This document shows positions 49,736-61,265 of a stretch of 64,000 nt of DNA, one piece after another. Position 1 is the first letter of the stretch. Each line of letters starts with the position of its first letter. The position numbers and the translations under genes are program-made. Source of the stretch: Dillenia suffruticosa. Taxonomy: Eukaryota; Streptophyta; Magnoliopsida; Dilleniales; Dilleniaceae. The stretch is from positions 14,123,201 through 14,187,200 of the forward strand of contig JAVTVX010000016.1 of NCBI GenBank assembly GCA_033439265.1, written 5' to 3'. The notes beneath the pieces were generated by a model, which searched no databases, was not told where the DNA came from, and saw nothing but the letters and a program-made list of their open reading frames with translations.

Positions 49736-49930
49736 TGAAAGATGGTTGATCGGAAAAATATGAAGACAATCAAATTTTGAGGGAAACACCAGCGATCACT
49801 GTGAGAGAGAGAGAGAGAGTGGACAAAAAAGGTGAAGTGCAGAATAATGGAAGTATGATGGAATAAAAGAAACGGGCACAAAGGAAATTGGATTCCAAAC
49901 CTAAAACTCAGCCACCGGACAGAAATGGCG
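49736..49930 (-). promoter_or_regulatory. Candidate 5'UTR exon and core promoter of the ankyrin/PGG gene
   Basis: On the minus strand a leader containing a GA/CT repeat ends at CTTTCAG/GTACTC (49736/49735), a good donor. An acceptor GTTCTAG at about 49076 precedes the ATG at 49050. This would make a roughly 660-bp 5'UTR intron. No convincing TATA box is fixed. Confidence 0.4.
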
Positions 49931-51384
49931 GTTCCTTTTTGAGATTCTATTTTACGTTTGCATAATCTAATACACAAATGGGGCAATTTTCCTTTTTCTT
50001 TTTTCTTTTTTCTTTTTTCTTTTTTTCTATTTTCTATACAAGTTATCATATTATATGTACATTTTATAATGGAATGACACATTAGTTCTATTTGCAATTT
50101 GCAACTTTTGTTTAAAATTGTGTTTGGTTTGTATATATTTTCCTTCTTGTTCACTAATTTAAGGTTTTAAAAAAAATAGATTTTATATTATTTGATTTAA
50201 GTATATAATCTGATTCAAATTTATCATTAAAAAAGTTTAACTTCGATTTTTTATAAGAAAAAAGATAATTTTTTGATGAATTGAATACTCTACGGTAATT
50301 GAATTTTATATTAATTAAATATTTTCACTTGGTAATAATACTCCTATTAGTATTAAGAAATTTTAAAATTAAATTTATTGAAGTTAGAATTGTAGGATTT
50401 TAATGATTATTTTTTTTTATATTGGACTAATTAGTATCCAGATTTTATCTAATTAATCCGGTTCGAATAATATGGGATCCATTAAGATGTTGACTCTTCT
50501 AAATATTTTTTCTCTCTTTGAAAATAATTCAAAATTTCTATTTAAAGGATAAAATATTCGATCACTTAATTCAAAAGAATTTGATAAATTTTAATATTAT
50601 AAAAGAAGAAAAAATAATAAATATAGCCTATCGAAAAACAAAATATAAAGATCTAAACTCGAATGCTTTTTTAGTTGAATTAAAATCCCTCGACTATTTT
50701 TGGACTAAGTAGAATACATATAGTAGTTGATTTGGAGCACCATAAATGTAGACATTTGTACCAAAATAAATAAATAAATGTTGACATTTTTTTTTTCTAA
50801 AAATATGGTGTGTTAGATGAAAATATCAAATTATTTTTTAGAATAATAATATATTACAACGCGACTGCTATTTTATCATTTTTTTCCGATCTAATAATAT
50901 AATAACCCCTTGTAAAGCCTCACATATCTGAATGCTATATTATTATAAAGTTTTTTTTTTCAAAATATTGAGAAAATAAAACAAAATTATAAAAAAAAAA
51001 TTGTGGTTTTAATTTTTATTCTAAAAGTATGGAAATTGATTTCCTTCTAACTGCCCAAATTATTTACCGCCAAAAAAAAGTCAATTTCGTAAAAATTGAT
51101 ATTAAAATCGATTTCGGACCGTCCAAAAGCTATTCCAAATCTACCAGAAAATATGAAAAAAAAATAAATAAATGAAGTATATTTCTAAGAAATCATTTCT
51201 GGTGGGACAGATTGTCTCGAAGCCATTCGTTTTTAAAAATAGGACAAAAATTTTATACAATTTTCTCCCGAAAATAAGGAAAAATTTTGAATGATTTTTC
51301 ATTCATATTTTTCCATTTCCTCCTTTTCCTTACTAAATAAATTTTAAAATTTAGAAACAACCCCCACTCACAAAAAATATCCCA
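49931..51384. other. AT-rich intergenic DNA
   Basis: Only A/T-rich sequence with short frames (for example 50518-50712, Lys/Ile/Asn-rich) and no recognisable protein, repeat ends or RNA gene. A run of TTTTTTC units lies at 49990-50035. Confidence 0.5.
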
Positions 51385-52310
51385 AAATCAGTCAAAATAT
51401 TTTCTAAATTAATATTTCCAAATTAAGTTTGGAAAAGGCCAAACAAGGAAAGAAAGCAAAAAGCCAAAATCAATCAAAATATTTTCTAAATTAAAGTTGT
51501 GATAACAATTAAAATTTAGAAAAAAATTAAAAAAGGAAAGAAAGCAAAAATAATAATAATAAGTTTGAAACTAAAATTCAACCCCACTTGAGTGTCAAAC
51601 TTAAGGCATTTTGACAAAAGTTGTTTTGGTTTTACAAGAAATTACTTTCTGTATGAAAATAAAACATTTTAATGATTTTTCACTCATTTAACATTGCTCA
51701 AAGAAGAATTTGCCTTTTCTTTAATTTTTTTCATGCTTAAGAAAGTACTATTTAAGAAATTTTCGGATGTTATTTTTCTTAATTCTCACACTAGTGCTAT
51801 TAATTGTACTCTTTCTTTTCCAATATATAATATTGCTCTTTCCTTGATAGTAAATATGGTTTCTATTATTTTTTATACTATCCGATCTATATTTGAAATC
51901 ATATTTCAATTAATTTGATCCTAGACTTATAGTGGTTCATTTAAGGAAACTACTCTCTCAACGTAGTTTACTTCATACCCAAGTCGCTAATCAAAAACTC
52001 ATGAATTGTTATAGAATTTTAATTTAGCATTCAAATTAAAGTATTACAAGTTTGAAAAGTATTAAAAAAAGGTAAGTTGCTTTCTTTTAATAATTTTATT
52101 AGATATTCCAATTTTGAAACCTACTTTTTTCTTTCTTTTCCTTTTTTGGTTTTTTCCAAATTTTAATTGTTATTGTATCACAAAATAACACAATTTTAAT
52201 TTAGAAAATACTTTGATTGATTTTGGCCTTTGCTTTCTTTTCTTGTTTGGCTTTTTCCAAACTTAATTAAAGAATATTAATTTAGAAAATATTTTGATTG
52301 ATTTTAATAG
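51385..52310. repeat. Long imperfect inverted repeat, arms about 200 bp, spacer about 490 bp
   Basis: The left arm (51385-51590) and the reverse complement of the right arm (52080-52310) share CAAAATATTTTCTAAATTAATATT, AAGTTTGGAAAA-GCCAAACAAG, GAAAGAAAGCAAA and ATAACAATTAAAATTT. Each arm itself carries the TCAATCAAAATATTTTC unit twice. No transposase is present and the outer ends are not sharp. The spacer has an unrecognised 74-codon frame (51694-51918). Confidence 0.7.
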
Positions 52311-54235
52311 ACTTTTCACTATAAAATTAAAGCGTTATGTTGACAGTAACTTTTTATTGTCACTGAGTTTTAGTGATGGTTTTTATGGGCTATAAGAACG
52401 CCTTATGATGAAAGCGTTGGAAAATGTATGTTTTTTTCCGATGGGATAAAATGTCCATAAACAAAAAGTTTACCAAGTGTCAATATAGACACCACAACTA
52501 TCTGTAAATGTTACGCCCAGAATCGGGATCATGAACAGCCGCCCGTTGTCCTGAATGCAGGCTACATTTTTACAGAAAATTGAATAGAATCTCTCCATAT
52601 TTCGGAGATCTCCCAAATACAATTTGATATGTATATCAACAATAATCCTGTAAAATAAATCAATAGTCATCCCGACTTCTCCAAAATCAACTAATGCCAC
52701 AGCCAACATCCAGAACAACGCAATACTATAAAAATTTCTAACAAATTTAGCCACAGACCTCTACTGTCATGCCCAACTAGAGCATGAGTAGCCGCCACAC
52801 CGAGCGGATCTAAACTTTTACATAATATCCAATAATTTTTCCAAATAATATTCAAATACGTACAATCGCCTCAATATAAATAAATTATGAGAGTTTCATA
52901 AATAAATATATATAAATTATATAGTCATTCCAAAAATAAATAAATGAGTACATTTATCAAACTAAAATCTCCAATAATCGTAGCGGAAGATATGATAACA
53001 TCTATACTCAAGTCCGATACTATCAATTTCACGTTGCAATACAATAATTTTTCTTCAGTCCAAAACTAATCCTGTGAGGAAAAAGTGAGGGGTAAGTATC
53101 TATGGAAGGATATTCAGCAAGTGAGGGAATTGATATCATACTATCAATATCAAGGGTGAACTTGGGGTGTCAAAGCATATAACAAAATATCGAGTGTGCG
53201 AAAATAACGTATTGTTTCAGAATAAAACATATCTCAAGGCACACATCAGAAAATAACATATGCATCCATCCATGTATCAAGTCACATATGTAGAGTCGGC
53301 TGAACAAACAACCCCGACAATAGTCTTCCTAGACCAAGGACGGGCGCATTGGGGGGTTTTTACTATGTAAATATCAAATAATAACTCTTTACCCTAATGT
53401 TGGCCACAGACTACTCCAATTAGCCTGTAAATAATAATAATGATACATATATATAGTCGGCCGTGTATGATGTTCCGCCCAGTGTTAGATAGAGGTAAAC
53501 TTACGTCCTCCCCGATGAGAGTCAACCTGGAATACCCATACACATGACGATCTGGCGGATACCTCCGACCGAAACATATCCGGGCACAAGGGGTGTCTCT
53601 ACCAAATGTCTTTCGTAACTACGGAATGCTATAGAAAGTATATCACCATATCACCAAGTCGGTCGGGCATGTAGCCCCATGCATCACATCATCATGTCGG
53701 CCGGGCATATAGCTCCATGCATCGTAACATAATTTCGATCGGGTGTATAGCCCAAATAGTACATATAAATCCATTTAAAACTATGTGCCAACACAGTAAA
53801 AGTATTTAAAACATGTCAATATTTTAAAAAAAATGGCACAGTATCCGGTTATCAAACTCATGGATACAGATCAATAAAATCAACAATTGGGATACTCAAA
53901 TGGTTACAGAAATATGTCTATCAAAATCCAAAATTTTAGTTTTCACACGTATAGAAATCATGTCGTTTGAAAATCGGTAAAATATAATTTGTCAATCAAT
54001 AAAAAATGTCAAAATCTCACTCACTGTTCTAGGGAGGGTGGTCACTCCCTATTTTCAAAACAAATCCAATCTGACTTCTCAAGTTTCCAAAAAGATCAAC
54101 TTAATCAGATCATCACAATTTAATATCAAATTTCAAGTATTATAGGGTTTATCCATTTTTTCCAAATTTGTACAAATCTTAACTTTTCAATTTATGAATA
54201 CACTCTAATGTCATCAGTTGCATTCAGTGAAGTAA

Positions 54236-54410
54236 TCGGGCTGGGCCCGGGCCGGTTCAAGGAACCGCGGGCCGGGCCGGCAGCGGTTCCTAGGCCAGAC
54301 CGGGCCGTACCGGGCCGTACCGGTTTTTTTCCTTGTGGAACCGGCCCGGCCCGCTGAACCGGAACCGGCGGTTCCTGGCCGGGCCGGTTCAGGGCCGGGC
54401 CCGGTTTGGT
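54236..54410. repeat. Left GC-rich subterminal array of the hAT element
   Basis: More than ten GGCC cores in about 170 bp, mostly as CGGGCCGG with CCGGTTC or GGAACCG spacers, in both orientations. Similar arrays bind transposase in other hAT elements; that role here is inferred. Confidence 0.8.
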
Positions 54411-54736
54411 TTTTTTTTTTTTTTTTCTTTCTATTGCGTTTTTATAAATTTTTTTTCTAACTATATTTTTTAATTCCATTTTAATTTTATAACTCCATTT
54501 TTTTTAACTTTATTTTTTTTTAATTAACTTTTGATAATTCACTTGTAATTAAAAATTAGAGATACAAGATTTTTAGAGTGGTTCCACCGAATTTGGTGTA
54601 CGTCCACTATCAAGCTCATCACTTGGATTTTTAAATCCACTATTTTTTTTACATTATTTTGATAATTACATCAATTTGATTTTTTTTTTATTTAAAATTA
54701 CTTGTAAACAAAAGGAAAATATTATTATTATTATTA

Positions 54737-56590
54737 TTATTCTTTAACTTCTTGTTCATCATCTTCCGAGACTTTGATAATTTCTTGCATTCTTTTTTCT
54801 ACATCCTTCCAATCTTTAATGCATATTAAAGTTTCTAAAGTATCGTCCGCTAAATTTGTACGTTTTTCGGTTAACACTCGACCACCTGCACTAAAAGCAC
54901 TTTCGGATGGTACTGTAGATACCGGAGGGGTTAGTACATCTTTAGCCATTTGGGCCAAAATTGGATAATATGATGCATTATTTTTCTACCAACCTAATAT
55001 ATCATATAAATCTACATCATCAAAACCTTCTAATCTAGGTGTATGTTTATATAAAAGTAATTCATTAAATGATGATGAAGAACTTCTTTGTTTTTTTCCT
55101 AACATGTGTAAGGGATTAAATGAAAATGAAGATGATTGAATACTATTACTACTACTACTAGCTATATTATTAGTATTTAAATTATTAATTTCCTTTTCAT
55201 ATAATTCAAATATTGATTGTAAAGTATGAGATATTTGTTGTTTTAAAAAAAGTGGGTTAATAGACATTTCAGATGGAAAAGCTTGTGCAAAACAATCTAT
55301 TAACATTTCAGCACCTTCAACCTTAACACGTGGATCTAATGCACTTGCAACTAAATATACAATTGGAATTTCTTCATAATATTTTAAAAATTTTGTTTTC
55401 ATTGAAAGAACAATTTCACCAAATTTTTCTTCATTTTCAAATTGATTAAATATATAAATAATTTTACAAAAATTTGGTAGTATTAAATGAGTAGTTGGAT
55501 AATAATATTCAGAAAATAATTTTGTACATAAATAAAAAATTTTCAATAATTTTGTAAGTGTAGACGCAAATTCAAAAACGGTATTATCAATAAAACCATA
55601 TTCGTAATTTGAATTTGCAAATTCAATTAAAATATTTTGAAAAGGAAGAACACCTTGTAACATGTCATATGTTGAATTCCACCTAGTGTCACATTCCATT
55701 TTAAATTTTTTATATTTTTTGTTATGTAAAATACATAATTGTCTCATTTTTTGAGTTTTTACAACAGAATTTCTTATTTGATGAATTAAATCACGAATAG
55801 GTTGTAAAAATAGTTCTCCCATTGCTAAACCATTCTTAACACATAAATTAATTATATGACATGCACATCTAACATGAAAAAAAGCTCCATTTAAAATTGT
55901 TTTTAAAGAATTTTTTAAACTATTGACCACAGCAGTATTAGCTGAAATATTATCAAAAGAAATAGAAAAAATTCTATCACTTATTCCATAATCATAAACA
56001 ACATTTGAAATTATTCTAACTATATGTGCACCAGAATGTGGAAATTCCCAACGTTGAAAAGTTAAAATTCTTTTTTGTAAAGACCATGAATTATTTATCC
56101 AATGACATGTTACTACAATATAATATTCTTTTTTATACTCACTTTTCCAACTATCCGAAGTTAATGAAAATTTACATTGACTAGTCATAAATTCTGTAAG
56201 TATACCATTTTTTCATTCATGATATCTATCTAATGATCTACTCCTACCGGATTTTTTACTACTTTTTTTATAACCGGATTGTAAATATTTTTGAACATAT
56301 TCTTCAAATACAGGACATTCTTGCTAACCATTCTATTTGTCCAATTTTTTCTTTATCCGAATTATATTTAAATATACCAATTATATTACCTCCCTCGTAG
56401 AAATTTGTGTTTGTTTTGTTTGTGGTAATTTATCTGGATGATTATTAATTAAGTGTCACTTAAGTGTGCCTACCCTCAACCTTTTAAAAATTTATATTTT
56501 TGATGACAAATTTTACAAATTGCTTTTTGTTCATCATTTTTTCTTTCAAAAAATGTCCATATATTAAAATCATTTTTTTAGTTTGTGTTG
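54737..56590 (-). pseudogene. hAT transposase (RICESLEEPER-like), disrupted
   Basis: The main open part is 54986-56188 (400 codons). TSDSWKSEYKKEYYIVVTCHWI and FSISFDNISANTAVVNSL belong to the RNase H-like catalytic core, then CACHIINLCVKNGL and CDTRWNSTYDML (the conserved C..H and RW motifs). The C-terminal hAT dimerisation segment is at 54737-54958 (VSTVPSESAFSAGGRVL). A TAG replaces the second W of the expected DILGWW at 54986-54988 and separates the two. Upstream, at about 56430-56570, a BED zinc-finger-like stretch (KAICKICHQKY, NNHPDKLP) lies in other frames, separated by at least two breaks. So this copy probably makes no full transposase. Confidence 0.88.
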
Positions 56591-56960
56591 TGTTAGATTC
56601 AGTGTTATTAGGTTCAGTTTCTTCCAAAAAAGTTTCAATATCTATATGATCGGGAATTTCAAAAAATGGAGGAAGAGGAGATTGTTGAGAAGATTATGAA
56701 AAGTGTGTTCCGGCCATTTTATAAAAAAAATTAAGATTAAAATTTTTAAAATAATATATACGATAAAATTTTTTAAAGGAAATTTAAAATTAAATTTTTT
56801 AAAAAGATAATACAACTGTAATGCAAATGCAAAAAAATAAATATGCAAAAAATTTAAATATACCGATTTGACGAATACCACAGTTGTTTTTCGCAAAATC
56901 TTGAATGAGCTCCCAACCTTGAAATCTTTTCAAATCTTGATTAATGTAGATAATGGGGTA

Positions 56961-57390
56961 TAAGGTGATGAAATGGTGTAAATTTTGATGGAAATGGTGT
57001 AGAATTTAATGGAAATGGTAAAAAAAATGGTGTAGGTAATGTGATATAAGAGAATAGAAATGGTGTAGAAATTGGTGGAAATGTAAATAATTGTGGAAAT
57101 GTAGATAATGGAGAAAATGAAAATGGTGTATAAGGTGATGAAATGGTGTAAATTTTGATGGAAATGGTGTAGAATTTAATGGAAATGGTAAAAAAAATGG
57201 TGTAGGTAATGTGGTATAAGAGAATAGAAATGGTGTAAAAATTGGTGGAAATGTAAATAATGTGGAAATGTAGATAATGGAGAAAAATGAAAATAGTGTA
57301 TAAAGTGATGAAATGGTGTAAAAATTGATGGAAATGGTATAGATAATAGTGTAGAAAATGATGGAAATGATATAAAAAATGGTAATACAA
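56961..57390. repeat. 170-bp tandem repeat, about 2.5 copies, at the 5' side of the hAT transposase
   Basis: TAAGGTGATGAAATGG recurs at 56961 and 57131, and as TAAAGTGATGAAATGG at 57301, a period of 170. Each unit is itself built from GGAAATGGTGTA-like words. It lies between the transposase coding part and the right GC-rich end, where the promoter should be. It creates the His/Phe/Tyr-rich frames seen on the minus strand. Confidence 0.93.
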
Positions 57391-57611
57391 AGGAAATAAT
57401 AACGAGAGAATGTAGTAATATTGAGAGAATGTAGATGTAAGAGAGAAAGAGAGATTTTGTTGTGGAGATTTTGGAAATGGGGTATAAGGTATTTATAGGA
57501 AAATTGTTTGACCCTATGGACCAAAATAATCTCAAAAATAGCCGTTTTATAGCTGTTGGGAGGGGTAAAATTGGAAAAAAATTTCAAAATTAAAAAAAAA
57601 AGGGGGAAATT

Positions 57612-57860
57612 TGAACCGGAACCGGCCGGGCCGGGCCGGTTCCGTGTCGGTTCCCGGGCCCGGGCCGGTTCCGGTCCGGGTGCTTTTCCAAACCGGGCCA
57701 GTTCCGGGCCGGTTCCCGGTTCAATTTTTTTTGAACCGGCCCGGCCCGCTACAGGAAACGGTTCCGGGCCGGGCCAGTTTACTGTAGCCTTGGGCCGGTT
57801 CCGGTTTCGGGCTTGACCCGGGCCTGCCGGGCCGGTTTTCGGGCCAAACCGGCCCGGTTT
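57612..57860. repeat. Right GC-rich subterminal array of the hAT element
   Basis: At least a dozen GGCC cores in about 240 bp with the same CCGGGCCGGTTCC wording as the left array. It gives long Pro/Gly/Arg frames that are not genes. Confidence 0.8.
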
Positions 57861-58539
57861 CCAGTCTAGTTGCATTTTATGTATAAATAATTAACGTACT
57901 TTTAAACCAAGTTAAATTCAACTCTAAAACCACTCAAGATCGGAAATAAGTCTTAAAATAAATAATTTTCCTATAAGATGGAAAATTTTTGAAAAATTAT
58001 ATACTTTTCGATTCCCATCCAAATGTTTTAAGCCATATGTCATTTTCAAGGTATATGAGTCTATTTTCATAATACGGAGATCGTATTTAAATTGTCTATA
58101 AGCAGAACAATTTATAATAAGAAAGGCTGCATCAACCCTTGTACTCAAATCCCAATTTTTGACTATTTTCATGCATAGGTCAATTTAAACTCCAAGGGAA
58201 ACTATTTAAATCAACTTAATTTGATTCTATCATCTTAAATAGTCTCATTTCATATAAATTCGTACACTTAACCCAATGAACCACATATAATATCTAAAAA
58301 TACATTCATTACGAATTTAGTTTACATTCTAGTATATACAAGACTTCTTATCTTAAATTTACCCTAAATTCGATAACAAATCAAATGGGTCCGAAATCAC
58401 TCACCTAGGGTTTTTCTCGGATCGCAGACCTTTGTCCGAATGTCTTCTCGATCACTCTAAGATCTTAAATGATATCTATCAAGACAGGGTTTATTAGTTA
58501 GGTTCAAATACTTTGATCGGAAGCAAAACCCTAAGTCAG

Positions 58540-58900
58540 TTATCTGTGTGGATGTTCATGGGTTGCATTGGGCTCACGGGCCGTCGCGGGCTCGTGGGCT
58601 ATAGCAGGTTTGTAGGTTTGTAGGTCAGCGGGCCAGTGGGCTTCGGCTAGCGGGCTAGCTGGTCTGCAGGCCAGCGAGCTAGCGAGCTGACAGGCCTGCT
58701 CGCTGACGGGCCTGCGGGCTGACGGGCCTGCGGCTGATGGGCCTGCGGGCTGGCAGTGGCTCGCGGGCAGTAGCGGATTGCGGGCTAGTGCGCGCTCGTG
58801 CTCTGGCTTGCGCTCGTGAGCTGGCTCACGCTCGTGTGCAAGTGCGCTCGCGGCCTGGGTCACGCTCTATTCACGTGGGGAGGATTGCGCAAGGGCGTGA
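58540..58900. repeat. GC-rich degenerate repeat GGGCCTGCGGGCT-type inside the solo LTR
   Basis: Recurring words GGGCTCG, GCGGGCT, GACGGGCCTGCGGGCT (three near-copies at about 58690-58755) and GCGAGCTAGC. GC content is far above the neighbouring AT-rich DNA. Open frames here (58540-58863, 58737-59184) are Ala/Arg/Gly-rich by composition and are not considered genes. Confidence 0.7.
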
Positions 58901-59208
58901 TTGTGCTCGCGTCGGGTGGATCGCTCAGGGGAGTGCTCAGCTCGGGTTGGAGAGGTCGCACTACAGAGTGCTCGCGCGGAAGGCGATGCTCGCGGGAGGA
59001 AGGAGCAACGGCGGTGGGTGGCACGCTTGCGGTGATGGGTGGCGGAAGGGAGAGAGATCACGAGAAATCACGAGAGGGAGAGACTGTGAGAGAGAAACCG
59101 AGAGGGAAAGAAGAAGAAGAAGAAGAAGAAGAAAATGGTGATGACTCGTTGGCGGCAGAGCTCGCGGCGCCGCGATGGGGGTGAAACGAAGGGTTGGGGA
59201 GAGAGAGG

Positions 59209-59244
<36 letters not shown>

Positions 59245-59248
<4 letters not shown>

Positions 59249-59319
59249 TTAGGGTTTCCAACCCTAATCCCCAAATCAATTTGGGGACGTAGCATTTTGT
59301 CCCAAAATGCTGCGTCTCC
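59245..59319. repeat. Three consecutive hairpin palindromes
   Basis: Hairpin 1: GGGATTAGGGTT, loop TCC, AACCCTAATCCC (59245-59271, 12 of 12 pairs). Hairpin 2: CCCCAAAT, loop CA, ATTTGGGG (59269-59286, 8 of 8). Hairpin 3: arms 59283-59299 and 59303-59319 around loop TCC, 15 of 17 Watson-Crick with the other two able to wobble. They overlap end to end in 75 bp near the right edge of the solo LTR. Confidence 0.95.
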
Positions 59320-59611
59320 ATTTTCATTTTTTTTAATAATTATATATATATATATATATGCATATATATTTTCACACCCATATTTTATTAGAAATGCGAA
59401 TTTCATAAAAAAGAGATTTATTTCGGTTCGCTGATTCGGCAAATTAAAATATACTAAAAATTTAATTTTAAATACCCTAAAATCAAAAAATCAAATTTAA
59501 ATAACTAAAATCTCTCTTTATATAATGAACTGAGGAGTATCTCTTTTTATATATATATATTTCGAAAATGGTACTCTTCTACGGATACCGCAGTGTCGGT
59601 GTTACAGTAAA

Positions 59612-61265
59612 GCATATTCAATTGTGATGGTTATGACTTGTGGTTAGTAAATGTGATAGATTTTATCACGATTTGAAAATAATCTCAATATCAATATATT
59701 TTATTATCAACCATTCGTCTACATAAGTTTTAGGGTATGGTAACTCACAAATTATACCATCTTGAAAATTATACTCAATTCTGACTGTTATTACTTATAG
59801 TCACTTATGATCAGTAAACTATGTTATGTGATGGTTTGAAAACACTTAATCAAACCATTTCTATAAATTCTACCTGTACTAACGTATATATTAATCAAAC
59901 CGTTTCTATAAATTCTTCCTATACTAACCTATATATTATAACTTGAAAAAATCATGTTATCGTCATTGTACTATTCTCATAGTAATGTGGTACTTTAGTG
60001 ACTATTTGAAAATAACCTAGGTGGTGATAAGTTGTGATAAATTTATAATAGTGGTAGTCTAGTAAAAAATAGTAAAATTTAAATAGTGGTAGTCTGATAA
60101 AAAATAGTTTAGGTTGTAAGTTGTGGTAAATTTATGATAATGGTAGTCTAGTAATATGATAAGCAGTGAAACTAAGTAGTGATAAGTTAGGGTAAATAGG
60201 TAAGTAAGTTTGGTAAATTAGTGATAAATTTGTAATATATAGTAATAACCGCTACTACCACTTATCATCACTTACCACGACCACTGTAAAAAGTAAAAAA
60301 AAAATAGCAGAATATGATGGTTATCCTTATTAGTTGTAATCCATGGACGCATAGAAATGATGAAAGTATTTGAGTGAAGTTTTTACTGCTATCAAGCTAT
60401 CAAATAGTCTTTTTATAATATATGTTTGGATTGTTTGTAAATGCTATCAACCATTGTGTTGTTTCTAATATAAAAATTATTATTGTTATGTAAGGTATTT
60501 ATATTTCTCACTCTTGAAACTAGAGTGAGAGCAAAAAAAAAAAAAAAATTAATACAACTCTCTCAATCCACTTCTTTCACATTGTGCACTCTTCCCTTAA
60601 GATACTAATATAGATTCATTCTACTAAATCTAGATCAACATCTTAAAGGAAGAACACTCAAGGCAAACGAAGTACAGTGAGAGTCTTTTTAACTTCGTCT
60701 TTCCTTTGCTTTCATATAGTCCTTCCTCTTCCATTTAGAAGTAGATGATGTCTTCCATATGATGATGCTGAAGAACAATCAAGGCGAAGAAGAAATAGAA
60801 AAAATAGAAATATTGTTAGTAATAGAAATCAGTAACATAGTCTCTCAATCCAACTTCCAACTTTTAAAATTATATATAATTTTTATTAATATACATTATT
60901 TAATATTTATTAATATACATTTTTTATTTTAGATTAACTTATATACATTTAATATTTTTATAAAATATTTTAATTATTTATATTAATTTAATCTTAACTT
61001 ATATACATTTTTATTTATTTTAAAATCTATAAAATAATTTTACATATACTAACTTTTATTTTTATTTTATAAATTTTTAAAAAACTATATGACATTACTT
61101 CCCTAAATTTTATACAGATTTTATAAATTTTAAAAATATCATAAATTTTTTTAAATTTTCTATATTTTTAATTTTAACAATATATTTCAAATTTCTTATA
61201 ACAATTATTTTTAATTTGAAATTTAATTTATTATAACAATATAATTTGAATATCATTTAGCCATA
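59612..61265. other. AT-rich intergenic DNA with short GTGGTAGTCTAGTAA repeats
   Basis: No gene is recognised. Words such as AGTGGTAGTCT and GTGGTAAATTTATGATAA recur at about 60020-60260. A hairpin is listed separately at 60584-60657. From 60840 to 61260 the sequence is almost pure A/T. Confidence 0.5.
60584..60657. other. Short imperfect hairpin, stem about 32 bp
   Basis: The arm TGCACTCTTCCCTTAAGATACT.. (60584-60617) pairs with ..AACATCTTAAAGGAAGAACACTCA (60627-60657) with about six mismatches and a loop of about 9 bases. The size is miRNA-precursor-like, but no known miRNA is recognised. It could also be a MITE scrap. Confidence 0.4.

Larger units (their letters stand above)
54225..57868 (-). 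mobile_element. hAT DNA transposon with GC-rich ends
   Basis: Flanked by the 8-bp target duplication GTTGCATT (54217-54224 and 57869-57876), the size expected for hAT. The ends CAGTGAAGTAATCGGGC and (reverse complement of the right end) TAGACTGGAAACCGGGC form a short imperfect terminal inverted repeat. Just inside each end lies a dense array of CCGGGCCGG words. The interior carries a minus-strand hAT transposase. Length is 3644 bp. The perfect target duplication and long open frames suggest a fairly young insertion, later than the solo LTR it sits in. Confidence 0.92.
52509..59606 (-). mobile_element. Solo LTR (Gypsy-type), interrupted by a hAT transposon
   Basis: Left edge TGTTACGCCC, right edge GGTGTTACA, flanked by identical 5-mers GTAAA at 52504-52508 and 59607-59611. 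Without the hAT and its duplicated 8 bp the unit is about 3.45 kb. No gag or pol wording is present, so it is a solo LTR or LTR-only remnant. In minus sense it reads TGTAACACC to GGGCGTAACA, the usual Gypsy LTR edges. It contains a second LTR-like start at 52765, a GC-rich repeat zone (58540-58900), (AAG)n and (GA)n runs near 59107 and 59199, and three adjacent hairpins (59245-59319). Confidence 0.78.

Noticed and set aside
57006-57875. 289-codon minus frame rich in Pro/Gly/Arg then His/Phe/Tyr
   Set aside because: It is the translation of the hAT GC-rich end joined to the 170-bp tandem repeat; composition and periodicity explain it fully.
58540-59184. Overlapping Ala/Arg/Gly-rich frames on both strands
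   Set aside because: They arise from the GC-rich degenerate repeat and (AAG)n/(GA)n runs; no start context, no domain, and open on both strands at once.
52765-59606. Alternative solo LTR starting at the second TGTCATGCCC
   Set aside because: The flank before 52765 (TCTAC) does not match the right flank GTAAA, whereas the flank before 52509 does.
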